This document shows positions 8,380 to 16,249 of a stretch of 47,788 bases of DNA, in pieces; the first letter of the stretch is position 1; each line of letters opens with the position of its first letter. The stretch comes from an uncultured Eubacteriales bacterium (lineage in GTDB: Bacteria; Bacillota; Clostridia; Oscillospirales; Acutalibacteraceae): contig CAKUBN010000013.1 in the NCBI GenBank assembly GCA_934643185.1, forward strand, positions 1 to 47,788. The letters run 5' to 3'. Under the pieces are notes generated by a model. That model searched no databases. It saw only the letters and a list, made by a program, of their open reading frames with translations, and was not told the origin of the DNA. Both the position numbers and the translations under genes were made by a program.

Positions 8380-9015
8380 TCAGCGGCGCTCCGGGTCTTC
8401 CGTGTCGCGGATGCTCTCCGCCGTCATCCCGTCCGAGGTGCTGCCGGAGCTCACCGTCTCGCGGTTACCGCCGTTTACGATGATAGGATTATTCGCATTC
8501 GGCGTCGGCTCTGCGGTGGGAGCGGGTGTCGGCGATGCCTCGCTGCCATTTTGCGCGTCACCGCTGTCCCCGTTGTCATCGGTCGTGCCGTCTTCCGCAT
8601 TCGGGGTCGGCGAGGGCGTCGCGGTCGCAAGTGCGGTCTTCTCTTTCTCACTGATCGTCACAAATTCCGCGAACACATACGCATTCTGCCCAAAGTAAGA
8701 GATTTCCACCCACTCGGAGGTATCGTCCTGTGCCACAACCTCGAACGCCTCGCCGGCCTCTGCCGTGCCGAGAATTTCGGAATCCGTCGAAGCCTCGCTG
8801 CGCACATTCAATGAATCGTCGATGTCGTTGATGGTCGCCACCTTCACTTTTTCGACCGGCACGGGCGTTGCGGTAGGCTCCACGCTCGGGGAGGGGGAGG
8901 GCTCCGCCTTGGCGCTGCCATTGCCGCACGCCGCGGTGCCAAGGATTATCATGGCGCACAGTGCCGCCGTGACCGCCGTTTTCAAAATGTTTTTATAATG
9001 GATGCTTCGTTTCAT
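8380..9015 (-). CDS. SH3-domain lipoprotein with low-complexity linkers
   Basis: 211 residues. N-terminal signal with a hydrophobic core (ILKTAVTAALCAMIILGTA) and a likely lipobox ending in AAC at about residue 30, so probably membrane-anchored outside the cell. Residues about 60-120 form a bacterial SH3 domain (DSLNVRSEASTDSEILGTA ... WVEISYFGQNAYVFAEFV), a fold that often binds cell-wall peptides. It is flanked by Pro/Ser/Thr/Glu-rich linkers (PSPSPSVEPTATPVPVE; TPSPTPNAEDG). First gene of the operon with the two TrkA genes; why a wall-binding lipoprotein should be cotranscribed with K+ regulators is unclear, though both relate to turgor and envelope. Confidence 0.85.
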   Translation of the reverse strand: MKRSIHYKNILKTAVTAALCAMIILGTAACGNGSAKAEPSPSPSVEPTATPVPVEKVKVATINDIDDSLNVRSEASTDSEILGTAEAGEAFEVVAQDDTSEWVEISYFGQNAYVFAEFVTISEKEKTALATATPSPTPNAEDGTTDDNGDSGDAQNGSEASPTPAPTAEPTPNANNPIIVNGGNRETVSSGSTSDGMTAESIRDTEDPERR

Positions 9016-9091
9016 AAAAGCTCACTTCGCCTTTCTTTTTTCGGTGCGCATTCAAAACGCCGCCGGAACAGAAGATAATTTGTTATTAGCT

Positions 9092-9120
9092 ATTTTAACA
9101 CAGTTCAAAGGAAAATCCAA
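9092..9120 (-). promoter_or_regulatory. Promoter of the SH3 lipoprotein-TrkA operon
   Basis: Minus strand TTGGAT, 17-base spacer, TAAAAT. Confidence 0.6.
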
Positions 9121-9168
9121 TACTTCGCCCGGTTTTTTCATTTCTTTTGCAAAAATCACCCGCATTTC

Positions 9169-9198
9169 TTGACATCCCCTCCGAAAAAGGGCTATAAT
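9169..9198 (+). promoter_or_regulatory. Promoter of the reductase-iron ABC operon
   Basis: TTGACA, 18-base spacer, TATAAT: both boxes match consensus. I see no obvious Fur box around it. Confidence 0.8.
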
Positions 9199-9236
9199 TA
9201 CAGGGAATATTTTGCTTGGATATTGGAGTGTTCATC

Positions 9237-10145
9237 ATGTTAAGACCCGAACAGATCGCGTCCGTCAAGGGCCGCGGCTTCCTCATCAATCGCGGCACAG
9301 AGTGCTTCTCCGGCCGTATCGTCTGCGCCGGCACGGTCTTCACCGCTGCCGACCTGCGCACCATCTCCGAGATTGCCGAAAAATTCGGCAGCGGCAAGGT
9401 GACGTTCACCTCCCGCCTGTCCGCCGAGATCGTCGGCATCCCCTTCGAGCAGATTGACGCCGCCTGCGATTACGCTGCCGAGCGTGGCCTCTACTTCGGC
9501 GGCACCGGCGCTAAAATACGCCCCGTCACCGCATGTAAGGGCACCACGTGCGTCTACGGCAACTACGATACACAGGCGCTCGCCAAAGAGCTGCACGAAA
9601 AATACTACGTCGGCTGGGCAAATGTCAAACTGCCGCACAAGTTCAAAATCGGCATCGGCGGCTGCCCGAATAGCTGCATGAAGCCTTCCTTAAACGATTT
9701 CGGCATCGAGGGCCACCGCGTGCCGATCTTCGACGAAGACACCTGCCGCGGCTGCAAGGTCTGCATGGTGGAAAAGTCATGTCCCTCCAAGGCTGCACAC
9801 GTCGAAAACGGAAAATTACATATCGATGAAAAGTGCCTCGCCTGCGGCGTCTGCACCGGCAAATGTCCGTTTAAGGCTGTCCGCCACGAAAGCCCGGTCG
9901 TTTACCGCATTTATGTCGGCGGCACGTGGGGCAAGCAAACGCGCATGGGCACGCCGCTCAGCCGCTTCGTCACCCGCGCGGAGATTGAGCCTCTGCTCGA
10001 GAAGACCATGCTCTGGTTCAAGGAAAACGCCATGCCCAAAGAACGCCTCGGCAAAGCTATTGACCGTCTTGGCATCGAAAAATTCGAGCACGACGTCTTC
10101 TCCGATGATCTTCTGAACCGCCGTGAGGAGATCCTCGCAAAATAA
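9237..10145 (+). CDS. Small siroheme-type sulfite/nitrite reductase-like protein with 2x[4Fe-4S]
   Basis: 302 residues. Domain order: ferredoxin-like half-domain of nitrite/sulfite reductases (about 1-75), siroheme/4Fe-4S domain with Cys100/Cys105 (CKGTTC) and Cys143/Cys147 (GCPNSC), then a ferredoxin insert with two Cys clusters (CRGCKVCMVEKSC and CLACGVCTGKCP, about 170-215) and a C-terminal tail. This resembles the short sulfite-reductase-like proteins of methanogens and clostridia more than assimilatory enzymes. The first pair is CX4C, where most sulfite reductases have CX5C. Start ATG 9237 has GGAG eight bases upstream. It heads an operon with an iron/siderophore-type importer, suggesting a role tied to the imported metal or cofactor. 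The real substrate is unknown. Confidence 0.85.
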   Translation: MLRPEQIASVKGRGFLINRGTECFSGRIVCAGTVFTAADLRTISEIAEKFGSGKVTFTSRLSAEIVGIPFEQIDAACDYAAERGLYFGGTGAKIRPVTACKGTTCVYGNYDTQALAKELHEKYYVGWANVKLPHKFKIGIGGCPNSCMKPSLNDFGIEGHRVPIFDEDTCRGCKVCMVEKSCPSKAAHVENGKLHIDEKCLACGVCTGKCPFKAVRHESPVVYRIYVGGTWGKQTRMGTPLSRFVTRAEIEPLLEKTMLWFKENAMPKERLGKAIDRLGIEKFEHDVFSDDLLNRREEILAK

Positions 10146-10162
10146 TTCCGAAAGGATACCCT

Positions 10163-11146
10163 ATGAAACTCAAGTCCCTCGCAGCGCTCGCGCTTTCCGC
10201 CGTGCTGCTCCTTTCCGGCTGCGCCGCCCCGGCGCAAAACGAAACCACCCCTGAAAGCTCCTCCACCGCTTCCGAAACGACCGCTGTCTCCGAGCGCGTC
10301 ATTACGGATTCCTATGGTGCCAAAACGAAGCTCCCCGATGATCCGTGCGTCGTCTCCCTTTACGGCTCGTTTGCCGAGTGCTGGCTGCTCTCCGGCGGTA
10401 AGCTCGCCGGTATTACCGAAGATGCCGTAGACGAGCACGGCATCGAAATCGATGACGACACCGCGCTCGTCGGCACCGTCACGGAGCCGAATCTTGAGAG
10501 CGTCGCGGCACTCTCCCCGGATTACGTGATTTTATCCGCCGACCTGCCCGCCCACGCGGAGCTTGATGCCGCCCTCACCGATATGCAGATTCCTCATGGC
10601 TATTTTCACATGGATAACGTCATGGATTATGCAAAGATCATGCTGAATTTCTGCGCCGTCAACGACCCGGACGGTGAAAAATACGACGAAAACGTCACGC
10701 GGGTTTTAAAGCGCATTGAATCTATAAAGCAGGAGACAGCCGAAAAGCTCTCCGGACAGAAAGCTCCCACCGTCCTGCTTTTGCGCGCTTATTCCACCGG
10801 CGTCAAGGCCAAAGGCGAAGACACCGTTGCGGGCGCCATTTTAAAAGAGCTCGGTGCGCACAACATCGCAGACGATAACGAAAGCCTGCTCGAAGACCTC
10901 AGCTTGGAATCCGTCATCGAAGCCGACCCGGACTACATCCTCGTCATGACGATGGGCAGCGAAGAAAATGCCAAGACCTACATGGCAGAGAACATCGAAA
11001 ATAACCCCGCGTGGAGCGAGCTCTCCGCCGTGAAAAACGGCCGCTACATCTACCTGCCGAAAGACCTTTTCCACTATAAGCCCTTAAACCGCTGGGACGA
11101 GAGCTACGCATACATTGCAAAGCTCCTTTTGAACGAAGATGCGTAA
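10163..11146 (+). CDS. Iron/siderophore-type ABC transporter substrate-binding lipoprotein
   Basis: 327 residues, secreted and lipid-anchored: MKLKSLAALALSAVLLLSGC is a signal peptide with lipobox LSGC, followed by a Ser/Thr/Glu-rich linker. The rest is a class III (FepB/BtuF-like) binding protein: an N-lobe with RVITDSYGAKTKLPDDPCVV and NLESVAALSPDYVILS, a long helix, and a C-lobe with PTVLLLRAYSTGVKA and AWSELSAVKNGRYIYLPK. Members bind ferric siderophores, heme, cobalamin or similar. It begins 17 bases after the reductase gene and overlaps the permease gene by eight bases. Confidence 0.9.
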   Translation: MKLKSLAALALSAVLLLSGCAAPAQNETTPESSSTASETTAVSERVITDSYGAKTKLPDDPCVVSLYGSFAECWLLSGGKLAGITEDAVDEHGIEIDDDTALVGTVTEPNLESVAALSPDYVILSADLPAHAELDAALTDMQIPHGYFHMDNVMDYAKIMLNFCAVNDPDGEKYDENVTRVLKRIESIKQETAEKLSGQKAPTVLLLRAYSTGVKAKGEDTVAGAILKELGAHNIADDNESLLEDLSLESVIEADPDYILVMTMGSEENAKTYMAENIENNPAWSELSAVKNGRYIYLPKDLFHYKPLNRWDESYAYIAKLLLNEDA

Positions 11147-12122
11147 GAAAATTTTATTTCCCGCAGCGCTCCTGCTGCTCGTTTTCTCCTTTGTGCTGAG
11201 CCTCTGTGTCGGCTCGGCACAAATTTCTATTCGCGAAGCTGTCTCTGCCCTGCAAAACGGCAGTTTAACGCCCGACAGCCGCATCCTGTTCTACGTGCGC
11301 CTGCCGCGCGCCCTTGCCGCCGTGCTCTCGGGCGCAGCACTTGCGGTCTCCGGTGTGCTCTTGCAGAATGTCTTAAATAACGCCCTTGCCGCGCCGAACA
11401 TCATCGGTGTCAACGCCGGGGCGGGCTTTGCCGTGCTGTTTTTGCTCGCCGTCTTCCCCACAGCCACCGCGTTTTTGCCGTTTGCAGCATTCCTTGGCGC
11501 TCTTTTCGCGTCGCTGCTCATTTATGCCGTCGCGGCAAAAAGCGGTGCTTCCCGCACAACGATCACCCTCGCGGGCGTGGCCTTAAGCAGTGTTTTCACC
11601 GCCGGCAGCAACGCCATAAAGACCTTTTTCCCGGATACCATCTATAATTCCAGCTCCTTTTTCATCGGCGGATTTTCCGGCATCGCGTACAAAAATCTCA
11701 CCCCCGCGTGGGTTGCCATCCTGCTTGGTCTGCTCCTTGCCGTGCTGTTTTCCGGCGAAATGGACGTTCTCTCCCTCGGCGATGAGACCGCGCAGTCACT
11801 CGGCATGCGTGTGCAAGGAACACGCTTTCTCCTGCTCATGACGGCCAGCCTGCTTGCAGGCGGCGCAGTCAGCTTTTCGGGGCTTCTCGGCTTCGTGGGG
11901 CTCATCGTACCGCACATCCTGCGCCACTTCATCGGCGCGCGCCACCGCATCTTAGTGCCGCTTTCGGCCCTCTTCGGCGCGTCATTCGTCTTATTGTGCG
12001 ATACCCTCAGCCGCACGCTGTTTTCCCCGTATGAGATTCCCGTCGGCATCGTGCTGTCGCTGCTCGGCGGCCCGTTCTTCCTTTTCCTCATCGTGCGCAA
12101 AAAAGGAGGAAAACTCGAATGA
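11139..12122 (+). CDS. FecCD-family ABC transporter permease
   Basis: 327 residues with nine to ten hydrophobic segments; typical of BtuC/FecCD permeases (about 330). Signature pieces: RLPRALAAVLSGAALAVSG, NALAAPNIIGVNAGAG near the first third, and GLLGFVGLIVPHILRHFIG, the cytoplasmic coupling region that contacts the ATPase. It overlaps the binding-protein gene upstream and the ATPase gene downstream (four bases), so all three are translationally coupled. Confidence 0.93.
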   Translation: MRKKILFPAALLLLVFSFVLSLCVGSAQISIREAVSALQNGSLTPDSRILFYVRLPRALAAVLSGAALAVSGVLLQNVLNNALAAPNIIGVNAGAGFAVLFLLAVFPTATAFLPFAAFLGALFASLLIYAVAAKSGASRTTITLAGVALSSVFTAGSNAIKTFFPDTIYNSSSFFIGGFSGIAYKNLTPAWVAILLGLLLAVLFSGEMDVLSLGDETAQSLGMRVQGTRFLLLMTASLLAGGAVSFSGLLGFVGLIVPHILRHFIGARHRILVPLSALFGASFVLLCDTLSRTLFSPYEIPVGIVLSLLGGPFFLFLIVRKKGGKLE

Positions 12123-12919
12123 GCCAAACCTTTTCCACCGCCCTTAAATTCACCGACCTCTGCGTCACCCTAAATCACACCGCAATTTTACGCGGCGTTT
12201 CGGGCACGCTCCGCCGCGGCGAAGTCACCGGCATCCTCGGCCCAAACGGCTGCGGCAAAACCACGCTCCTGCGCGCACTCTGCCGTCTGATCAAAACGGA
12301 TTCCGGCAGCATCACCCTGTGCGGCGGTACCGCGGAAACCGACATTGCTGCCCTTGCCCCCAAAGCTCTCGCGCGGCGCGTCTCGTTCCTGCCGCAGCAA
12401 AGGGCCGTGCCGGATATCACCGCCAAAACGCTCGTCTCCCATGGGCGCTATCCCTACCTCGGCTTTTCGCGCACGCTGTCCAATAAAGACCGCACCGTCA
12501 TTCAAAACGCGCTTAATACTGCCGGTGTGTCGGCCTTTGCCGACCGCCGCCTGCCCATGCTTTCGGGCGGCGAGCGCCAGCGCGTGTTCCTCGCCATGCT
12601 TTTAGCGCAAAACACCGACGTCGTCCTGCTCGATGAGCCCACTACTTACCTTGATGCGCACCATAAATTCGAGCTCATGGCGCTCCTCTCTACGCTCAAA
12701 GTGCAAAACAAAGCCGTCGGCATCGTCCTGCACGAGCTTCCCCTCGCGTTCAAGTTCTGTGACCGTCTGCTTCTCATGAAAAACGGCCAAATCATGCAAA
12801 GCGGCACGCCGGAGGAGCTATTAAAAACCGGCCTTATCGAGCACCTGTTCGGCGTTTCCCTCACCCCCGTTATGCTCGACAAAGAGGTGGAGTACATCGA
12901 ACGTAAAATTCACAGTTGA
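12119..12919 (+). CDS. FecE-type ABC transporter ATP-binding protein
   Basis: 266 residues. Walker A GPNGCGKTT (41-49), Q-loop in SFLPQQ, ABC signature LSGGERQRV (about 147-155), Walker B DVVLLDEP (about 168-175) and the switch His in VLHE are all intact. Energises import through the FecCD permease. The TGA stop lies inside the -35 box of the following pfl promoter, so the operon ends exactly where the next unit begins; I see no separate terminator between them. Confidence 0.95.
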   Translation: MSQTFSTALKFTDLCVTLNHTAILRGVSGTLRRGEVTGILGPNGCGKTTLLRALCRLIKTDSGSITLCGGTAETDIAALAPKALARRVSFLPQQRAVPDITAKTLVSHGRYPYLGFSRTLSNKDRTVIQNALNTAGVSAFADRRLPMLSGGERQRVFLAMLLAQNTDVVLLDEPTTYLDAHHKFELMALLSTLKVQNKAVGIVLHELPLAFKFCDRLLLMKNGQIMQSGTPEELLKTGLIEHLFGVSLTPVMLDKEVEYIERKIHS

Positions 12920-12944
12920 CATTTCGCACTTTTGCGTGTACAAT
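12916..12944 (+). promoter_or_regulatory. Promoter of the pfl operon
   Basis: TTGACA, 17-base spacer, TACAAT. The -35 box contains the stop codon of the upstream ATPase gene. Transcription should start near 12951, a few bases before the riboswitch. Confidence 0.8.
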
Positions 12945-12965
12945 AAGACCACAAGCTAAAGTACT

Positions 12966-13037
12966 TTTGTGACTGACGGAATACAAGATGGGGACATCGT
13001 GGAGCAAAAGCATGAAATTTAGCCGACCGTCTGGGCA
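12966..13037 (+). ncRNA. ZTP/AICAR riboswitch (pfl motif)
   Basis: A stretch matching the pfl RNA motif: GUGACUGACGG at the 5' side, an internal GGGGACAUCGUGGAG segment, and the conserved 3' block AGCCGACCGUCUGGGCA. GACGG and CCGUC form P1. The class senses ZTP/ZMP, which builds up when 10-formyl-tetrahydrofolate is short. It precedes pyruvate formate-lyase, whose formate feeds formyl-THF, the association that gave the motif its name. The final GGGCA is also the 5' arm of the terminator, which gives a direct switch: ligand-bound aptamer hides GGGCA and lets transcription proceed. Confidence 0.92.
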
Positions 13038-13065
13038 GTGTTTTGAAAGCACTGCCCTGTTTTTA
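13033..13065 (+). terminator. Riboswitch-controlled terminator
   Basis: GGGCAGTG (13033-13040) pairs with CACTGCCC (13050-13057), nine-base loop, then TGTTTTTA. The 5' arm overlaps the conserved aptamer end. Confidence 0.9.
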
Positions 13066-13127
13066 TGTCCGCAGCTTCCAAAACAAGGAAATTTGCACGG
13101 CAAACGCCGGAAAGGAATGGGAAAAAC

Positions 13128-15356
13128 ATGAACGCATGGAGAGATTTTAAAGGCGGCAAGTGGCAGGACCGCATCGATGTCCGCGACTTCATCCAGAAAA
13201 ACTACACCCCCTACACGGGCGACGAAAGCTTTTTGCAGCCCCCCACACCGCGCACCGAAAAGATGCTCGAAAAGTACGAGGCCCTCTGCCGCGCCGAGCA
13301 GCAAAACGGCGGCGTTTTGAATATTGATACCGAAACCATCATCACCGCCACGTCCTTCGGCCCCGGCTACCTTGATAAGGACAACGAGATCATCGTGGGC
13401 CTCCAGACCGACGAGCCGTTAAAGCGCGCGTGCAACCCGTTCGGCGGCATGCGCATGGTGCGCTCCGCCTGCGAAGCCTACGGCTACAAGGTCTCCGATA
13501 AGATTGAAGAGGAATTCAAGTATCACAAGACCCACAACGACGGCGTGTTCTCCGCCTACACGGACGACGTGCGCGCCGCGCGCCACGCCGGCATCATCAC
13601 CGGTCTGCCGGATGCTTACGGTCGCGGCCGCATCATCGGCGATTACCGCCGCGTCCCGCTCTACGGCGTGAACCGCTTAATTCTCCAGAAGCAAAAAGAT
13701 AAAGCCGACCTCGGCAAAAATCCCCTCACGGCCGATACCATTCGCCTCTCCGAAGAAGTCACCGACCAGATCACCGCGCTCAAGGACATGATCAAAATGG
13801 CCGCCATGTACGGCTATGACATCACCCGCCCGGCAGAAAACGCCCGCGAAGCCGTGCAGTGGCTCTACTTCGCGTACCTCGCCGCCATCAAGGAGCAGAA
13901 CGGCGCCGCGATGAGCCTCGGCCGCACCTCCACATTCCTCGATATCTACTTCGAGCGCGACCTCAAAGAAGGCGTACTCAATGAAAGCGGCGCACAGGAG
14001 ATCATGGACGATTTCGTCTTAAAGCTCCGCATGGCGCGCCACCTGCGCACGCCCGAATACAACGAGCTGTTCGGCGGCGACCCCATGTGGATCACCGAGT
14101 CCCTCGGCGGCACCGGCGAGGACGGCCGCACGCTTGTCACCAAAAACAGCTACCGCATGCTCCACACGCTCTATAACCTCCACCCGTCCCCGGAGCCGAA
14201 CCTCACCGTGCTGTGGTCAAAGCACCTCCCGGAAAACTGGAAGCGCTTCGTCGCCAAGGTCTCCTGTGATACCGACGCCATCCAGTACGAAAGCGACACC
14301 GTCATGCGCCCCGCATTCGGCGATGATTACGCCATCGCCTGCTGCGTTTCCGCCATGCGCGTCGGCAAGGATATGCAGTTCTTCGGCGCGAGAGCGAACC
14401 TTGCAAAGCTCGTCCTGCTCGCCATCAACGGCGGCATGGACGAAGTCAAAAAGACCCGCGTCGCGCCCGAAATGCCTGTTTGGCCGGACGAATACGTCGA
14501 TTTCGACGGCCTCCTCAACCGTCTCGATTTCTACCGCGATTGGCTCGCCAAGACCTACGTCGACGCCATGAACACCATCCACTACATGCACGATAAATAC
14601 GCCTACGAAAAGAGCCAGATGGCGCTGCACGATACGAACGTCCGCCGCCTGATGGCCTTCGGCATCGCCGGTATGAGCTGCATGGCAGACTCCCTCTCCG
14701 CCATCAAATACGCCAAGGTGCGCTGCATCCGCGACCCCGAGACCGGCCTCGTCACCGATTTCGAGACCGAGGGCGAGTTCCCGTGCTTCGGCAACGACGA
14801 CCCGCGCGTCGATTCCATCGCCTGCGAGCAGGTGCGCCGCTTCTACGACGCCCTGCGCGAATACCCGCTCTACCGCGGCGCGCAGCACACGCTGTCCATT
14901 TTGACCATCACCTCCAACGTCATGTACGGCAAAAAGACCGGCAACACGCCGGACGGCCGCAAGCTCGGCGAGCCGCTCGCTCCGGGCGCAAACCCCATGA
15001 GCGGCCGCGATAAATCCGGCGCGCTCGCAGAGCTCAATTCCGTCGCACGCCTCTCCTACGATTATTGCCGCGACGGCATCTCGAACACGTTCTCCATCAT
15101 CCCGGAGGCCCTCGGCAAAACGGAAGAGGACCGCATCACAAATCTCGTCCAGCTCCTTTCCGGCTACTTCATTCAGGGCGCGCATCACCTCAATGTCAAC
15201 GTCATGAACCGCGAAACGCTCATCGATGCCTACCACAACCCGGAAAAATACCCGAACCTCACCATCCGCGTTTCCGGCTACGCCGTCAACTTCCACCGCC
15301 TCTCCAAAGAGCAGCAGCGCGAGGTCATCTCCCGCACGTTCCACGAGGCGATCTGA
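13128..15356 (+). CDS. pflB: Pyruvate formate-lyase
   Basis: 742 residues, full length. Glycyl-radical enzyme converting pyruvate and CoA to acetyl-CoA and formate. The catalytic pair Cys405-Cys406 lies in DYAIACCVSAMRVG, and the radical Gly717 in RVSGYAVNFHRLS, 25 residues from the end as usual. Start ATG 13128 follows AAAGGAA; the open frame reaches further up but into the riboswitch terminator. It overlaps the activase gene (TGATG). Expression is controlled by the ZTP riboswitch, so formate production is tied to one-carbon shortage as well as to energy needs. The radical is destroyed by oxygen, which implies anaerobic life. Confidence 0.98.
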   Translation: MNAWRDFKGGKWQDRIDVRDFIQKNYTPYTGDESFLQPPTPRTEKMLEKYEALCRAEQQNGGVLNIDTETIITATSFGPGYLDKDNEIIVGLQTDEPLKRACNPFGGMRMVRSACEAYGYKVSDKIEEEFKYHKTHNDGVFSAYTDDVRAARHAGIITGLPDAYGRGRIIGDYRRVPLYGVNRLILQKQKDKADLGKNPLTADTIRLSEEVTDQITALKDMIKMAAMYGYDITRPAENAREAVQWLYFAYLAAIKEQNGAAMSLGRTSTFLDIYFERDLKEGVLNESGAQEIMDDFVLKLRMARHLRTPEYNELFGGDPMWITESLGGTGEDGRTLVTKNSYRMLHTLYNLHPSPEPNLTVLWSKHLPENWKRFVAKVSCDTDAIQYESDTVMRPAFGDDYAIACCVSAMRVGKDMQFFGARANLAKLVLLAINGGMDEVKKTRVAPEMPVWPDEYVDFDGLLNRLDFYRDWLAKTYVDAMNTIHYMHDKYAYEKSQMALHDTNVRRLMAFGIAGMSCMADSLSAIKYAKVRCIRDPETGLVTDFETEGEFPCFGNDDPRVDSIACEQVRRFYDALREYPLYRGAQHTLSILTITSNVMYGKKTGNTPDGRKLGEPLAPGANPMSGRDKSGALAELNSVARLSYDYCRDGISNTFSIIPEALGKTEEDRITNLVQLLSGYFIQGAHHLNVNVMNRETLIDAYHNPEKYPNLTIRVSGYAVNFHRLSKEQQREVISRTFHEAI

Positions 15357-16054
15357 TGGAAGGCCGCGTCAGCTCCGTGCAGTCCATGGGCGCGGTAGAC
15401 GGCCCCGGCCTGCGCTACGTCGTCTTTCTGCAGGGCTGCCCGCTGCGCTGCGCCTACTGCCATAACCCCGAAACGTGGGAAATATCCGGCGGCACGCCCC
15501 GCACCGCAGAAGACCTCTGCGAAACGATTTTACGCTACCGCCCCTATTTCGGCGAGACGGGCGGCGTCACCGTCTCGGGCGGCGAGCCTCTTCTGCAGCC
15601 CGAGTTTGTCGCGGAGTTATTCCAGTGCCTGCACGCGCACAACATCCACACCGCGCTCGACACCTCCGGCGCAGGCGACCTCACCCGCGCCGAGCAAGTT
15701 TTAAAGCACACCGACCTCGTTTTGTGCGACATCAAGTTTCCCACAGACGCGCAGTACAAAGCCCACTGCGGCGGCTCCCTGCAGCACACGGCCGACTTCA
15801 TGCGTCTCACGGAATCGATGCACATCCCGCTCTGGGTACGCCACGTCGTCGCCCCCGGCCTTTCCGATACGGTCGAGAGTCTCCGCGCCGTCAAAGCGCT
15901 CGCAGAGTCGTTCTCCAACTTAGAGAAGATCGAGTGGCTGCCGTTTAAAAACATCTGCGCCGCAAAATACAAGGCGCTCCACATCCCATTCCCCATGGGC
16001 GACGCCCCCTCGTTCTCGCAAAGCCACGTCGAAGCGCTCCTTTCTGATCTTTAA
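15356..16054 (+). CDS. pflA: Pyruvate formate-lyase activating enzyme
   Basis: 232 residues. Radical SAM enzyme that abstracts hydrogen from Gly717 of PflB. The [4Fe-4S] motif CX3CX2C is CPLRCAYC, preceded by VDGPGLRYVVFLQG; VTVSGGEPLLQPEFV and DTSGAGD follow, then DLVLCDIKF and the C-terminal EWLPFKN. Start ATG 15356 shares a base with the pflB stop, so translation is coupled. Operon ends at the terminator at 16061. Confidence 0.97.
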   Translation: MEGRVSSVQSMGAVDGPGLRYVVFLQGCPLRCAYCHNPETWEISGGTPRTAEDLCETILRYRPYFGETGGVTVSGGEPLLQPEFVAELFQCLHAHNIHTALDTSGAGDLTRAEQVLKHTDLVLCDIKFPTDAQYKAHCGGSLQHTADFMRLTESMHIPLWVRHVVAPGLSDTVESLRAVKALAESFSNLEKIEWLPFKNICAAKYKALHIPFPMGDAPSFSQSHVEALLSDL

Positions 16055-16060
16055 CACACA

Positions 16061-16102
16061 AAAAGGCTGTCCCGCACACCGCAGGGCAGCCTTTTCCTTT
16101 TT
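16061..16102 (+). terminator. Terminator of the pfl operon
   Basis: AAGGCTGTCCC ... GGGCAGCCTT hairpin with a ten-base loop followed by TTCCTTTTTT. Confidence 0.88.
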
Positions 16103-16170
16103 TAAAACCATTTCTGTTTTGATATACATTTATATAATTTTTGAAAAATTCACAATTTTAGTCGTCACAG

Positions 16171-16197
16171 CAGCGCGTTTTTATGCTATAATAAAAG
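16171..16197 (+). promoter_or_regulatory. Probable promoter of the DUF1538-PII operon
   Basis: A good -10 (TATAAT, near 16188) with a poor -35 (GTCACA, 17 bases upstream). The weak -35 suggests an activator or low basal expression. Confidence 0.45.
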
Positions 16198-16249
16198 TGA
16201 TTTTTGTTCAACCACCCCACAACACATAAGAAAGGTCGTGAGGCATCGA

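Noticed and set aside
12950..13065. Small RNA gene unrelated to pfl
   Set aside because: The conserved blocks match the ZTP riboswitch and the location directly before pflB explains it.
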